Assembly: GCF_964222135.1 (NCBI RefSeq)
Contig: NZ_CAXQBR010000102.1
Location: 1-63,118, forward strand
Direction: 5' to 3'
Length of the DNA stretch: 63,118 bases
DNA from: Euzebya sp.
GTDB lineage: Bacteria > Actinomycetota > Nitriliruptoria > Euzebyales > Euzebyaceae
Position 1 is the first letter of the stretch, and each line of letters begins with the position of its first letter. Both the position numbers and the translations under genes were made by a program. Below are positions 53,851-61,472 of the stretch, piece after piece. A model generated the notes under the pieces. The model did no database searches. It was given only the letters and a program-made list of their open reading frames with translations, and was not told the origin of the DNA.

Positions 53851-53879
53851 CCCCGGGCGTCGCGCGCCGACGCCCGGGG
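53851..53879 (+). terminator. Terminator hairpin after the trypsin-like gene
   Basis: A perfect 12-bp stem (CCCCGGGCGTCG with its complement at 53868-53879) and a 5-base loop, nine bases after the stop codon. No T tract. Confidence 0.75.
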
Positions 53880-53891
53880 CAGGGTCCGGCC

Positions 53892-54887
53892 ATGGCACAG
53901 CCAGCGGGACCCGACGGCCACGAGTCCCCGCCCCTCCCCGAGCGCTGGGTGCGGGCCTTCGACGCCTGGCAGGGCCGCCACGGCGTCGTCGGCTACCCGG
54001 TGGCGGTGATCCGGAAGTACGCCGACGACCGGGGCAGCGCGTTCGCCGCCCTCGTCACCCACTACGGGTTCCTGGCCCTGTTCCCGCTGCTCGCGCTCCT
54101 CGTCACGGGACTGACCTGGGCGGCGGACCTCGACGAGGGGTTCCGCGACCGGATCCTCGACTCCGTCGTCGCGCAGCTGCCGGTCATCGGCGCACGGCTG
54201 CGCGAGGAGGCGGCGCCCCTCGAGGTCGAGGGGGTGGTCGTGGTCGTGTCCGTCCTCTCGCTCCTGTGGGGGGCGACCGGCCTGTACAACTCCGGGCAGC
54301 TGGTGATGAGCCAGGTCTGGAACGTCGAGGGGGTCGACCGCCCCGGGTTCGTCGAGCGGCTCCTCCGCTCCCTCGGCCTGTACCTCACCCTCGGCCTGGG
54401 GGTGGTGGCGTCGGCGGGGGCGTGGTGGCTGGGCGTGTTCCGGCCGGCGACGTCCACGGAGGTCCTCGCCTCGAGCGTCGTGGGCACGGCCGTCCTCAAC
54501 GTGCTCATCCTCCTGGTGGTCCTGCGCCTGGTCACCCCGCCGTCGGTCCGCTGGCGCCGGCTGGTGGCACCGGCGGTGCTGACCGGCGTGATGTGGGAGG
54601 CGCTGCAGCTCGGGGGCCACTGGTTGGTCCTGCGCCAGCTGACCCGCCTGCAAGACCTCTACGGCATCTTCGGGCTCGTGCTCGTGACGATCGCCTGGTT
54701 GAACCTGGCGGCCCGGGCGGCGGTGCTCGCCGTCGAGGCCGCCGTCGTCGCCGCCGACGGGCTGTGGCCCCGACGCATCGCCCAGCCGCCCCTCACCGAC
54801 GCCGACCGGGAGGTCCTCGAGCGCATCACCCGCAACGAGCGGCGGCGACCCGAGCAGCAGGTCACGATCACCTGGGACGATCGCTGA
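53892..54887 (+). CDS. YihY/BrkB-family membrane protein
   Basis: A 331-residue inner-membrane protein with about six helices. YPVAVIRKYADDRGSAFAALVTHYGFLALFPLLALLV is the conserved first block (YxxFPLLLLL), followed by VSVLSLLWGATGLYNSGQLVMSQVWNVEGVDRPGF and TRLQDLYGIFGLVLVTIAWLNLAARAAVLAVEA, all typical of the family once misnamed ribonuclease BN. Transport or envelope function is suspected but not established. It starts 12 bases after the terminator stem of the upstream gene; the N-terminal 30 residues are polar. Confidence 0.92.
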   Translation: MAQPAGPDGHESPPLPERWVRAFDAWQGRHGVVGYPVAVIRKYADDRGSAFAALVTHYGFLALFPLLALLVTGLTWAADLDEGFRDRILDSVVAQLPVIGARLREEAAPLEVEGVVVVVSVLSLLWGATGLYNSGQLVMSQVWNVEGVDRPGFVERLLRSLGLYLTLGLGVVASAGAWWLGVFRPATSTEVLASSVVGTAVLNVLILLVVLRLVTPPSVRWRRLVAPAVLTGVMWEALQLGGHWLVLRQLTRLQDLYGIFGLVLVTIAWLNLAARAAVLAVEAAVVAADGLWPRRIAQPPLTDADREVLERITRNERRRPEQQVTITWDDR

Positions 54888-54942
54888 GGACGGCGGCGCG
54901 GAGCCCGAACCCCGTCGCCGCGAACCCCTCCCGGTCCGACCG

Positions 54943-54948
54943 TATGAT
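54943..54948 (+). promoter_or_regulatory. -10 box TATGAT of a probable leaderless promoter
   Basis: TATGAT, close to the consensus TATAAT, ends nine bases before the ATG of the inositol monophosphatase family gene, with no Shine-Dalgarno sequence. Confidence 0.6.
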
Positions 54949-54957
54949 CCGGGACCG

Positions 54958-56028
54958 ATGGCCAACGATCCCGCACCCGGCGCGATCGCCGGTGCCGACG
55001 ACCTGGACGTGCTCGCCGCGGCGCTCGGCGCCGGTCCGGCCCTGGCCGGCGTGACCCGTGCCCTGGCCAACCCGTGGCGCCGGGTCGTGGTGCGGCGCGA
55101 GGGGACGGCGATCGCGGAGGTGGCGGTCGTCGACGTGGAGGGCGAGGTCGGCCGGGTCGAGGTCCTGACCGGGCACCCGACGGCCGCGCTGGGTGCGGCC
55201 GTCGGGGAGGCGGCGAGCGAGGCCGGCTGCCGGGAGGTGGTCGGCGTCGAGGCCCCCGTCCCCCCGCCGCCGACGGACCTCCCCGCCCGGTTCGTCCACC
55301 TCGCGGCGCGGGCCGCGACGGCCGCGGCCACCGCCGCCGCCCGGACGGCGGGCATCGCCGAGGTCCGCACCAAGGCGGACGGCAGCCCGTCCGCCGCGGC
55401 GGACGAGGCGGCCGACCGCGACGCGGCGGTGATCCTGGCCGACCTCGGCGTCCCGATGCTCAGCGAGGAGCGCGCCGACGCCGCGTTGGACCCGACCGCT
55501 GCGTGGCTCGTCGTCGACCCCATCGACGGGACCGGCAACTACCGGGCGGGCTTCCCGCCGTGGGCCTTCGCGGCCGGTCTCGTTGCCGACGGCCGACCCC
55601 TGGCGGGCTATGTGATGGACCTGTCGTCGGGTCGTCGCTGGTCGGGGGTCGTCGGGCCCGGCGCACGGCGGGACGGCCGACCCGCCGGGACCCGGCCGGG
55701 CTCGACGTTGGTGGTCCCCACCCCGCCCCCCGGCGAGGTGGCCGTGGTGCCCGACGGGTTCAGGCGGATCAGGATCACGGGGTGCACCGCGGTCGACCTG
55801 TGCCTCGTGGCGGACGGGTCGGCGGCCGCGTGGCACGACCTGGACCGCGCCGGCACGCACGTCCACGACGTCGCCGGTGCGCTCGGGGTCCTCGTCGCCG
55901 GCGGGGGCGTGGTCGTCGATCCCGACGGGCAGGACCTGGCGCTGCCGCCCGACACCGAGGGGCTCATCCGGTTCGCGGCGGCTGCGGACGCGGCCACCGC
56001 GGAGGGGCTCGTCGCGGCGTTCCGCTGA
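54958..56028 (+). CDS. Inositol monophosphatase family protein with N-terminal extension
   Basis: A 356-residue Mg2+-dependent phosphatase-fold protein. Metal sites are visible: GSPSAAADEAAD, a first-metal Glu in MLSEERAD, and the signature WLVVDPIDGTGNY (183-195). The C-terminal block reads CTAVDLCLVADGSAAAWHDLDRAGTHVHDVAGALGVL, where the usual WDxAAG motif is modified. The first ~120 residues are not part of the standard domain and are Ala/Val-rich. Substrates in this family include inositol phosphates, histidinol phosphate, PAP and fructose bisphosphate. A PAP phosphatase role would fit the sulfotransferases nearby, but that is speculation. Confidence 0.82.
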   Translation: MANDPAPGAIAGADDLDVLAAALGAGPALAGVTRALANPWRRVVVRREGTAIAEVAVVDVEGEVGRVEVLTGHPTAALGAAVGEAASEAGCREVVGVEAPVPPPPTDLPARFVHLAARAATAAATAAARTAGIAEVRTKADGSPSAAADEAADRDAAVILADLGVPMLSEERADAALDPTAAWLVVDPIDGTGNYRAGFPPWAFAAGLVADGRPLAGYVMDLSSGRRWSGVVGPGARRDGRPAGTRPGSTLVVPTPPPGEVAVVPDGFRRIRITGCTAVDLCLVADGSAAAWHDLDRAGTHVHDVAGALGVLVAGGGVVVDPDGQDLALPPDTEGLIRFAAAADAATAEGLVAAFR

Positions 56029-56119
56029 GCCCGCCGGCGGTGCGGTGCATGGCCGCCCCGGACGCTCAGATCGACCGCGGGGTGGCCGATCAGGTGTCGA
56101 ACCCCGAGGAGGTCCCCCG

Positions 56120-57346
56120 TTGGTCGTCGTCAAGTCCGTCATGTCGTCGCAGCCGACGACCGCCGCGGTGATCGCCGATCTCGGCGACCAGATCGACGCC
56201 GCGGGGGTGGTCCCTGACTTCGTCTTCGCCTTCTACAGCCACTCCCACGACGACGCGGCGCTGTCCGACCTCATCCGCGACCGCTTCGGTGACGTCGCGG
56301 TGGTGGGCGGCACCTCCTGCGGCGGCGTGATGGGCGACGCGGGTCTGTCGGAGGGGCCGTCGGTCGGGCTGCTGCTGGTCGCGGACCCCGACGGGGCGTA
56401 CGGCGCGGCGGCCGCGCCGCTCGGCGACGATCCCGCGGCGGCGGCGCAGACGGCGTTGGCGCAGGCGCTCGACGCCGCCGACTCCCCAGGCGAGCTGCCC
56501 GAGCTGGTCTGGATCTACCAGTCGCCGGGGCAGGAGGAAGCCGTCGTCGAGGGACTCCGGCGCATCGTCGGGGACCGCTGCCCGATCATCGGCGGCAGCG
56601 CCGCGGACGACGACGTCGCGGGGCTCTGGCGCCAGCTCGGCCCCGACGGACCCCTCATCGACGGCGTCGTCGTCGGCGTCCTCTTCTCCTCCGGCGGGAT
56701 CGGGGTGGCGTTCCAGGGCGGGTACGAGCCGACCGGCACCACCGGGGTGGTGACCGAGCTGGGCTTCGACTCCGGCGAGGGCGGGGTCGTGACCAGCGCC
56801 AGCGGGCGGAACATCCGCCAGATCGACGGCGAGCCCGCCGCGGTGGTGTACGACCGCTGGACGGGCGGGGTGCTGGGCGAGGACGTCCTCCGCGACGGCG
56901 GCACGATCCTCGCCGCCACCACCATGACCCCGCTCGGCCTGAGCGCCGGCCGGGTCGACGAGGTCACGCGGTTCCGGTTGGTGCACCCCGAGACGGTGAC
57001 CCCCGAGGGCGGGCTGACCACCTTCGCCCGCGTCGAGCGGGGTGACCGCATCTTCGGGATGCGCGGTGACCGCGACCGGCTGGTGCAGCGGGTCGGGCGG
57101 GTCACCTCCGCCGCCATCGCGTCGCTGTCGAGCACCGCGGCCGACGTCGCCGGCGGCCTGGTCGTGTACTGCGGCGGGTGCCGCCTGGCCGTCGGCGACC
57201 AGGTCGACATGGTCGCCAAGACCGCCGGGGCGGCCTTCGGGGGCCTGCCGTTCATCGGCTGCTTCACCTTCGGGGAGCAGGGCCAGATCCTCGACGAGAA
57301 CGTGCACGCCAACCTGATGATCTCCGCCATCGCCTTCGGACGCTGA
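56120..57346 (+). CDS. FIST-domain sensor protein
   Basis: A 408-residue protein with a FIST_N domain (about 5-215; FVFAFYSHSHDDAALSDLIRDRFGDVAVVGGTSCGGVMGDAGLSEGPSVGLLLV, VWIYQSPGQEEAVVEGLRRIVGDRCPIIGGSAADDDVAG) and a FIST_C domain (about 220-385; ending LVVYCGGCRLAVG and LPFIGCFTFGEQGQ). FIST domains are thought to bind small ligands such as amino acids and feed two-component or cyclic-di-GMP signalling. TTG 56120 has GAGGAGG seven bases upstream; ATG 56141 is an alternative. The GGDEF-EAL gene starts 13 bases downstream, so the two probably act together. Confidence 0.9.
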   Translation: MVVVKSVMSSQPTTAAVIADLGDQIDAAGVVPDFVFAFYSHSHDDAALSDLIRDRFGDVAVVGGTSCGGVMGDAGLSEGPSVGLLLVADPDGAYGAAAAPLGDDPAAAAQTALAQALDAADSPGELPELVWIYQSPGQEEAVVEGLRRIVGDRCPIIGGSAADDDVAGLWRQLGPDGPLIDGVVVGVLFSSGGIGVAFQGGYEPTGTTGVVTELGFDSGEGGVVTSASGRNIRQIDGEPAAVVYDRWTGGVLGEDVLRDGGTILAATTMTPLGLSAGRVDEVTRFRLVHPETVTPEGGLTTFARVERGDRIFGMRGDRDRLVQRVGRVTSAAIASLSSTAADVAGGLVVYCGGCRLAVGDQVDMVAKTAGAAFGGLPFIGCFTFGEQGQILDENVHANLMISAIAFGR

Positions 57347-57359
57347 GCGGACCCGCGCC

Positions 57360-59342
57360 GTGTCCGCCGACCTGCCCCCGGAGGTGCTCGAGAGCCCGGA
57401 GGCGTTGCGCGAGGTGATCGTCGGCCAGCGCCGCGAGCTCGATGCGCTGCGCCGCGAGACCGCCGACGTGGCGCTGCTCCTCGACGCCCTCGGCGCGCTG
57501 CTCGAGGTCGGTCCGGACGAGGACCCGTTCGCCGGCGTGTTCGCGCGGCTGGAGCCGGTCTTCGCCTTCTCCCACGCCCTGGTGCTCAGCGAGGCCGGCG
57601 ACCCGGGGTCGCCGCTCCGCTGCATCGTGGCGACCGTGCCGGACCTGGTCGACGTGGTGTGGCCGCCAGGCCGGTTCCTCGAGAAGGTCCTGTCCGGCAA
57701 GGTCACCGCCACGCTGACCAACGAGGTGGTGGAGGGGTGGCCCGCCGCCGCGGTCGCCGCCGGGCTGGTGCCGGCGCAACCAGCCATCTACCTGCCGCTC
57801 ACCGTCAAGGACCGCCGTGCGCTGGTGGTGCTGGCCCGCCCGGTCGGTGACGACGGGTTCGACCGCCGCCACGTCGCGCTGGCACGGAAGTTCTCGCTGC
57901 TGGCCTCCCACGCCTTCGCGACCCGGTCGGCCAACCGCAGCGAGCACGAGCGCCGGCGCCTCCACGACCTGACCGAGGAGCTCAAGGCCGCGCAGGCGCG
58001 CCTGGCCCACCGCGCCGACCACGACGCCCTGACCGGGCTGCCGAACCGCGGGACGCTCGAGGAACGGGTCCGCCGGGCCCTCGACCGCGCCGGCGACGAC
58101 GGCCGGGTCGGGTTGGCGTTCGTCGACCTCGACGGCTTCAAGCAGGTCAACGACCGGTACGGCCACGCCGTCGGGGACGGGCTGCTCGTCGCGGTGGCCG
58201 AGCGGATCCGCCGGGAGCTGCGCCCCACCGACGTGCTCGCCCGCATCAGCGGCGACGAGTTCGTCATCCTCGTCGATCCCCTCGACGACCCCCCCGCGCT
58301 GCAGGCCATCGGCGAGCGGATCATCGCCCGCCTGTGGGAGCCGTTCACCATCGACGGTCACGGCCTGGCGATATCCGCGTCCATCGGCGTGGCGATGCAC
58401 CCCGAGCACGGCGGGTCCTACGACGAGCTGACCCGCAACGCCGACATGGCGATGTACCGGGCGAAGGCCGCCGAGAAGGGCTCCGTGGCCTGGTACGACG
58501 TCGAGTTGGGCCGCGAGGCCGCCGAGCGCCGGGAGCTCGAGGACGTCATCCGGTCGGCCGTCCGCGACCGCCGGATCGTGCCGGTCCTGCAGCCGCTCGT
58601 GGACCCCGAGACGATGGCGGTCACCGGGTTCGAGGCGCTGGCCCGGCGCGTCGACGCTGCCGGCCGGCTCCGACCCCCCGCCGATTTCATCGACGTCGCC
58701 GCGCAGCTCGGGCTGCTGGACGCGATCACCCACCTGCTCCTCGACGAGCTGATCGACGCGCTGCCGGCCCTCGACGCCGCCTACGGCGACGCCACGACGT
58801 TGAGCCTGAACCTCTCCGCCCGCCAGGCGACGGACCCCGCCGCGATGCAGGCGCTTCTCGAGCGCCTGATCGCCTGCGGGCAGCCCGACCGGTTCGTGAT
58901 CGAGCTCACCGAGGACGCCTACCTGCAGGCCGGCGTGTTCCAGCGCCACGTGCTGCCGCGGTTCCGCGAGTTCGGCGTGGAGGTCGCCATCGACGACTTC
59001 GGGACCGGCTACGCATCCCTGTCGACGCTGCTCGAGGTGTCCGCCCAGGAGCTGAAGGTGGACCGGGCCTTCGTCACCGGCGTGCACGAGCGGCCCCGCA
59101 GCCAGATCATCCTCGGCGGGATCGCGATGGCCGGCCAGGCCCTCGGCCTCCGCGTGGTCGCCGAGGGCGTCGAGACCGCCGAGGAGCTCGCCCACCTCCG
59201 CGGCGTCCAGGGCGTCACGCGCGTGCAGGGCTACCTCTTCGCCGAGCCGGCCCAGATCGCCGAGCTGATCGACGGGCGCGACGCGCTGCTGCACCGGATC
59301 TCGACGCTGTGCCGGGCGACCTCGGGCCCGGTGCCGCGCTGA
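57360..59342 (+). CDS. GGDEF-EAL protein, cyclic-di-GMP synthesis/breakdown
   Basis: A 660-residue cytoplasmic signalling protein. A coiled-coil start and a GAF-like domain (about 40-195) are followed by a GGDEF domain (about 210-375): the active loop is SGDEF (297-301) and an inhibitory site RPTD (288-291) lies five residues before it. Thr or Ser in the first loop position is compatible with activity. The EAL domain (about 385-645) has EAL (425-427), NLSARQ, IELTED, DDFGTGYASL, KVD, AEGVET and QGYLF, so the phosphodiesterase looks intact. Both activities are therefore possible. The GTG start lies 14 bases after the FIST gene. Targets, possibly the polysaccharide, are unknown. Confidence 0.94.
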   Translation: MSADLPPEVLESPEALREVIVGQRRELDALRRETADVALLLDALGALLEVGPDEDPFAGVFARLEPVFAFSHALVLSEAGDPGSPLRCIVATVPDLVDVVWPPGRFLEKVLSGKVTATLTNEVVEGWPAAAVAAGLVPAQPAIYLPLTVKDRRALVVLARPVGDDGFDRRHVALARKFSLLASHAFATRSANRSEHERRRLHDLTEELKAAQARLAHRADHDALTGLPNRGTLEERVRRALDRAGDDGRVGLAFVDLDGFKQVNDRYGHAVGDGLLVAVAERIRRELRPTDVLARISGDEFVILVDPLDDPPALQAIGERIIARLWEPFTIDGHGLAISASIGVAMHPEHGGSYDELTRNADMAMYRAKAAEKGSVAWYDVELGREAAERRELEDVIRSAVRDRRIVPVLQPLVDPETMAVTGFEALARRVDAAGRLRPPADFIDVAAQLGLLDAITHLLLDELIDALPALDAAYGDATTLSLNLSARQATDPAAMQALLERLIACGQPDRFVIELTEDAYLQAGVFQRHVLPRFREFGVEVAIDDFGTGYASLSTLLEVSAQELKVDRAFVTGVHERPRSQIILGGIAMAGQALGLRVVAEGVETAEELAHLRGVQGVTRVQGYLFAEPAQIAELIDGRDALLHRISTLCRATSGPVPR

Positions 59343-59360
59343 CCGACGCAGAGCCCGGAC

Positions 59361-60047
59361 TCAGCCGGTGGGCGCCACGGCCAGCAGGTCGGCGACCCGG
59401 AGGGTGAGGGGGGCCAGGACCTCGGGGTCCCGGTAGCCGCGGAGGTGGGTCATCAGCCCCCGGACCACGTCCCCGCCGTCCAGGTCGCAGACGGGGTCGC
59501 CGTCGAGGCACGTCGCCGCGGTCCGGTCCGCCCAGCCGTCGGGGAGGTCCGCGGCACTGCCCAGGACCGTGGACGGGTCGGCGAGGAGGACCACCGCCGC
59601 GACGGCGGGCGGGTCGCGGCGGCTCGAGTCGGCACGTCGCATCGCCGCCCGGACGACCGCGGCGCCCTGGCTGAACCCGGCCCACACCAGGGCGCTGGAG
59701 GGGCAACGTCGCGCCGCCGCGACGCTCTGCTTCAGCATCCGCGCACCGCCCAGGCGGACCGCGTCGCGGAACTGCACGGGGTCGAGCAGCGCACCGCCGA
59801 AGGGGCTGGCGTCGTAGACCACGCCGACGGCCTGCACCTCCCCCTCCACCCGGTGGGCCAGCTGGGTGGCGACGGCCTCGAGCTCCGGACCGGGTCCGGC
59901 CGCCTGGGCGGACCCGCGCGCGGCGACCACGATGACATCGGCGCACCGGGCCGTGCCCGCGGCGGTCTGCGCGCCGACGAGCCCCGGTTGGGTGGCCAGG
60001 AGGGTCAGGGCCGCGAGGACCGCAGCAGCCGGGCGGACGGAGGCCAT
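59361..60047 (-). CDS. Secreted cutinase-like esterase
   Basis: A 228-residue alpha/beta-hydrolase of the cutinase family, exported by a signal peptide (SVRPAAAVLAALTLLATQPGLVGA). The N-terminal CADVIVVAARGSAQAAGPG, the nucleophile Ser126 in AGFSQGA, Asp184 in CLDGDPVC and His201 (THLRGY) complete the triad; four cysteines (35, 115, 180, 187) sit where the family makes two disulfides. Mycobacterial relatives hydrolyse fatty-acid esters, phospholipids or arabinogalactan-linked lipids. It is convergent with the GGDEF-EAL gene. Confidence 0.92.
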   Translation of the reverse strand: MASVRPAAAVLAALTLLATQPGLVGAQTAAGTARCADVIVVAARGSAQAAGPGPELEAVATQLAHRVEGEVQAVGVVYDASPFGGALLDPVQFRDAVRLGGARMLKQSVAAARRCPSSALVWAGFSQGAAVVRAAMRRADSSRRDPPAVAAVVLLADPSTVLGSAADLPDGWADRTAATCLDGDPVCDLDGGDVVRGLMTHLRGYRDPEVLAPLTLRVADLLAVAPTG

Positions 60048-60110
60048 GGGGCAAGGGTAGGGCGCCCACGTCGGTGCGGGTGATGACTAGTCACGTCGGG
60101 TCATGACCGT

Positions 60111-61472
60111 ATGGCGGAGGGTGATGTCCCGATCACCGGGGAGAGTTTCGCCATGGCGGTGGTGCAGGAGCCCGACACCCCGGCGCGCGGCGTGGCGATC
60201 ACGCGCGCCGGCGACGGCGGCGACGACCCGTCCGGGGACACCCAGCCATCCGAAGACCAGTCATCCGATGACCGGCCATCCGCTGACGCGCGGTCCCGCG
60301 ACGCGGCGGTCGTGGCGTTGGTGCTCGAGGACGTGCTGCCCAGCACGCACGTGACGGTCGGGCCGGACGGCGTGCTGGTGGGCGTGCGGGACGGCCTACC
60401 GCTCACCGCGACCGAGGAGGAGCTGCTGGCGGCTGCACCCGCCGCCCGCGAGGTCGTCGCCGGCATGTCCCTCGCCGGCGCTCAGATGTCACACCGCCAG
60501 GTCCTCGAGGACGTGCTCGTCGTCGGTGTCCTGGAGGCCCGACTCCCCACCGCCGCTCGCGGGTCGGTGCCGGGCACGGTCCTGAGCGCGGTCCGCGCCT
60601 TGTCGGCACGGCGGGAGGAGGGGAAGGCCGCCTGCTCCGGCGTGCTGGTGGTCGACGACGTGGGGGAGTGGCGGGCGCACGTCGAGGGGCACGACGGGCT
60701 CCTGCTCGAGCCGCTCGCCGTCCCCCTCACCGTCGACGAGCGCTTCTTCGCCCACCCGGCCACCCACCACTACGTGGACGGGCGCCACAGCCTCTTCGTG
60801 GTGGGCCCCGACCGCTCGGTGGTCGGGATCCTGCGGCTGGACGGCGCGCACGACCCCCTCCGCGTGGCCGCGGGCGACCACCTGGCGCCTGCCCTGGACG
60901 GCCCGCCCGCGTTCGCGGCGGTGGCTGACGCGAACTCGGTGGTGACGGTCGTGGGCGCCGGCGGGCTGCACCTCCGACGCCGGACCTCGCACTGGCGCCT
61001 CGTCGATCCGACCCTCCTCCCGCGCTGCCTGCGCCTCGCCGGGATGGGGGAGGGGGACGCGGCCATCCTGGCCACCGCGCTGTCCGCGCTGTCGGACGCC
61101 CGGACCGGCACGTTCGTGCTCGTGCCCACCGCCGACCGCACACCGCGGCTCGCCGGTGTCGTGGACCCGAGCCGCAGCGGCGCGGTCCTGCTGACCCACC
61201 TGCTGGGTCGGTCCCTCCGCGAGCTCCGCGACCGCCACGCCCTGCTCGGACTGCTCGGCCACGACGGGCTGACCATGTTCTCGAGCGCCGGTGAGCTGCT
61301 CCTCACCGGCGCCATCATCGACCTCGACGGCATCGACGCCGCCCACTCCGGGGGCAGCCGCACCCACGCCGCGGCCAGCGCCTCGACGGCGGGGGTGACG
61401 CTGATGGTCTCCGCCGATGGGCAGATCACCGCGTTCAGCGACGGGCGGCAGCTGCTGCACCTCGAGCGCTGA
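60111..61472 (+). CDS. Diadenylate-cyclase-fold protein with altered catalytic motifs
   Basis: A 453-residue protein. The C-terminal part (about 345-453) looks like a DisA_N/DAC domain: LLTGAIIDLDGIDAAHSGGSRTHAAASAS, VTLMVSADGQITAFSDG. In active c-di-AMP synthases the two catalytic motifs are DGA and RHR; here they read TGA (399-401) and RTH (417-419). The middle part (about 60-340) is not recognised; the N-terminus has an Asp/Ser-rich low-complexity run. It may bind a nucleotide without making one, or be a divergent cyclase. The 3' end overlaps the convergent P-type ATPase gene by 38 bases. Confidence 0.65.
   Translation: MAEGDVPITGESFAMAVVQEPDTPARGVAITRAGDGGDDPSGDTQPSEDQSSDDRPSADARSRDAAVVALVLEDVLPSTHVTVGPDGVLVGVRDGLPLTATEEELLAAAPAAREVVAGMSLAGAQMSHRQVLEDVLVVGVLEARLPTAARGSVPGTVLSAVRALSARREEGKAACSGVLVVDDVGEWRAHVEGHDGLLLEPLAVPLTVDERFFAHPATHHYVDGRHSLFVVGPDRSVVGILRLDGAHDPLRVAAGDHLAPALDGPPAFAAVADANSVVTVVGAGGLHLRRRTSHWRLVDPTLLPRCLRLAGMGEGDAAILATALSALSDARTGTFVLVPTADRTPRLAGVVDPSRSGAVLLTHLLGRSLRELRDRHALLGLLGHDGLTMFSSAGELLLTGAIIDLDGIDAAHSGGSRTHAAASASTAGVTLMVSADGQITAFSDGRQLLHLER

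Noticed and set aside
51187-53898. 903-residue open frame on the minus strand
   Set aside because: Antisense to the trypsin-like protease, no recognisable domain and biased composition.
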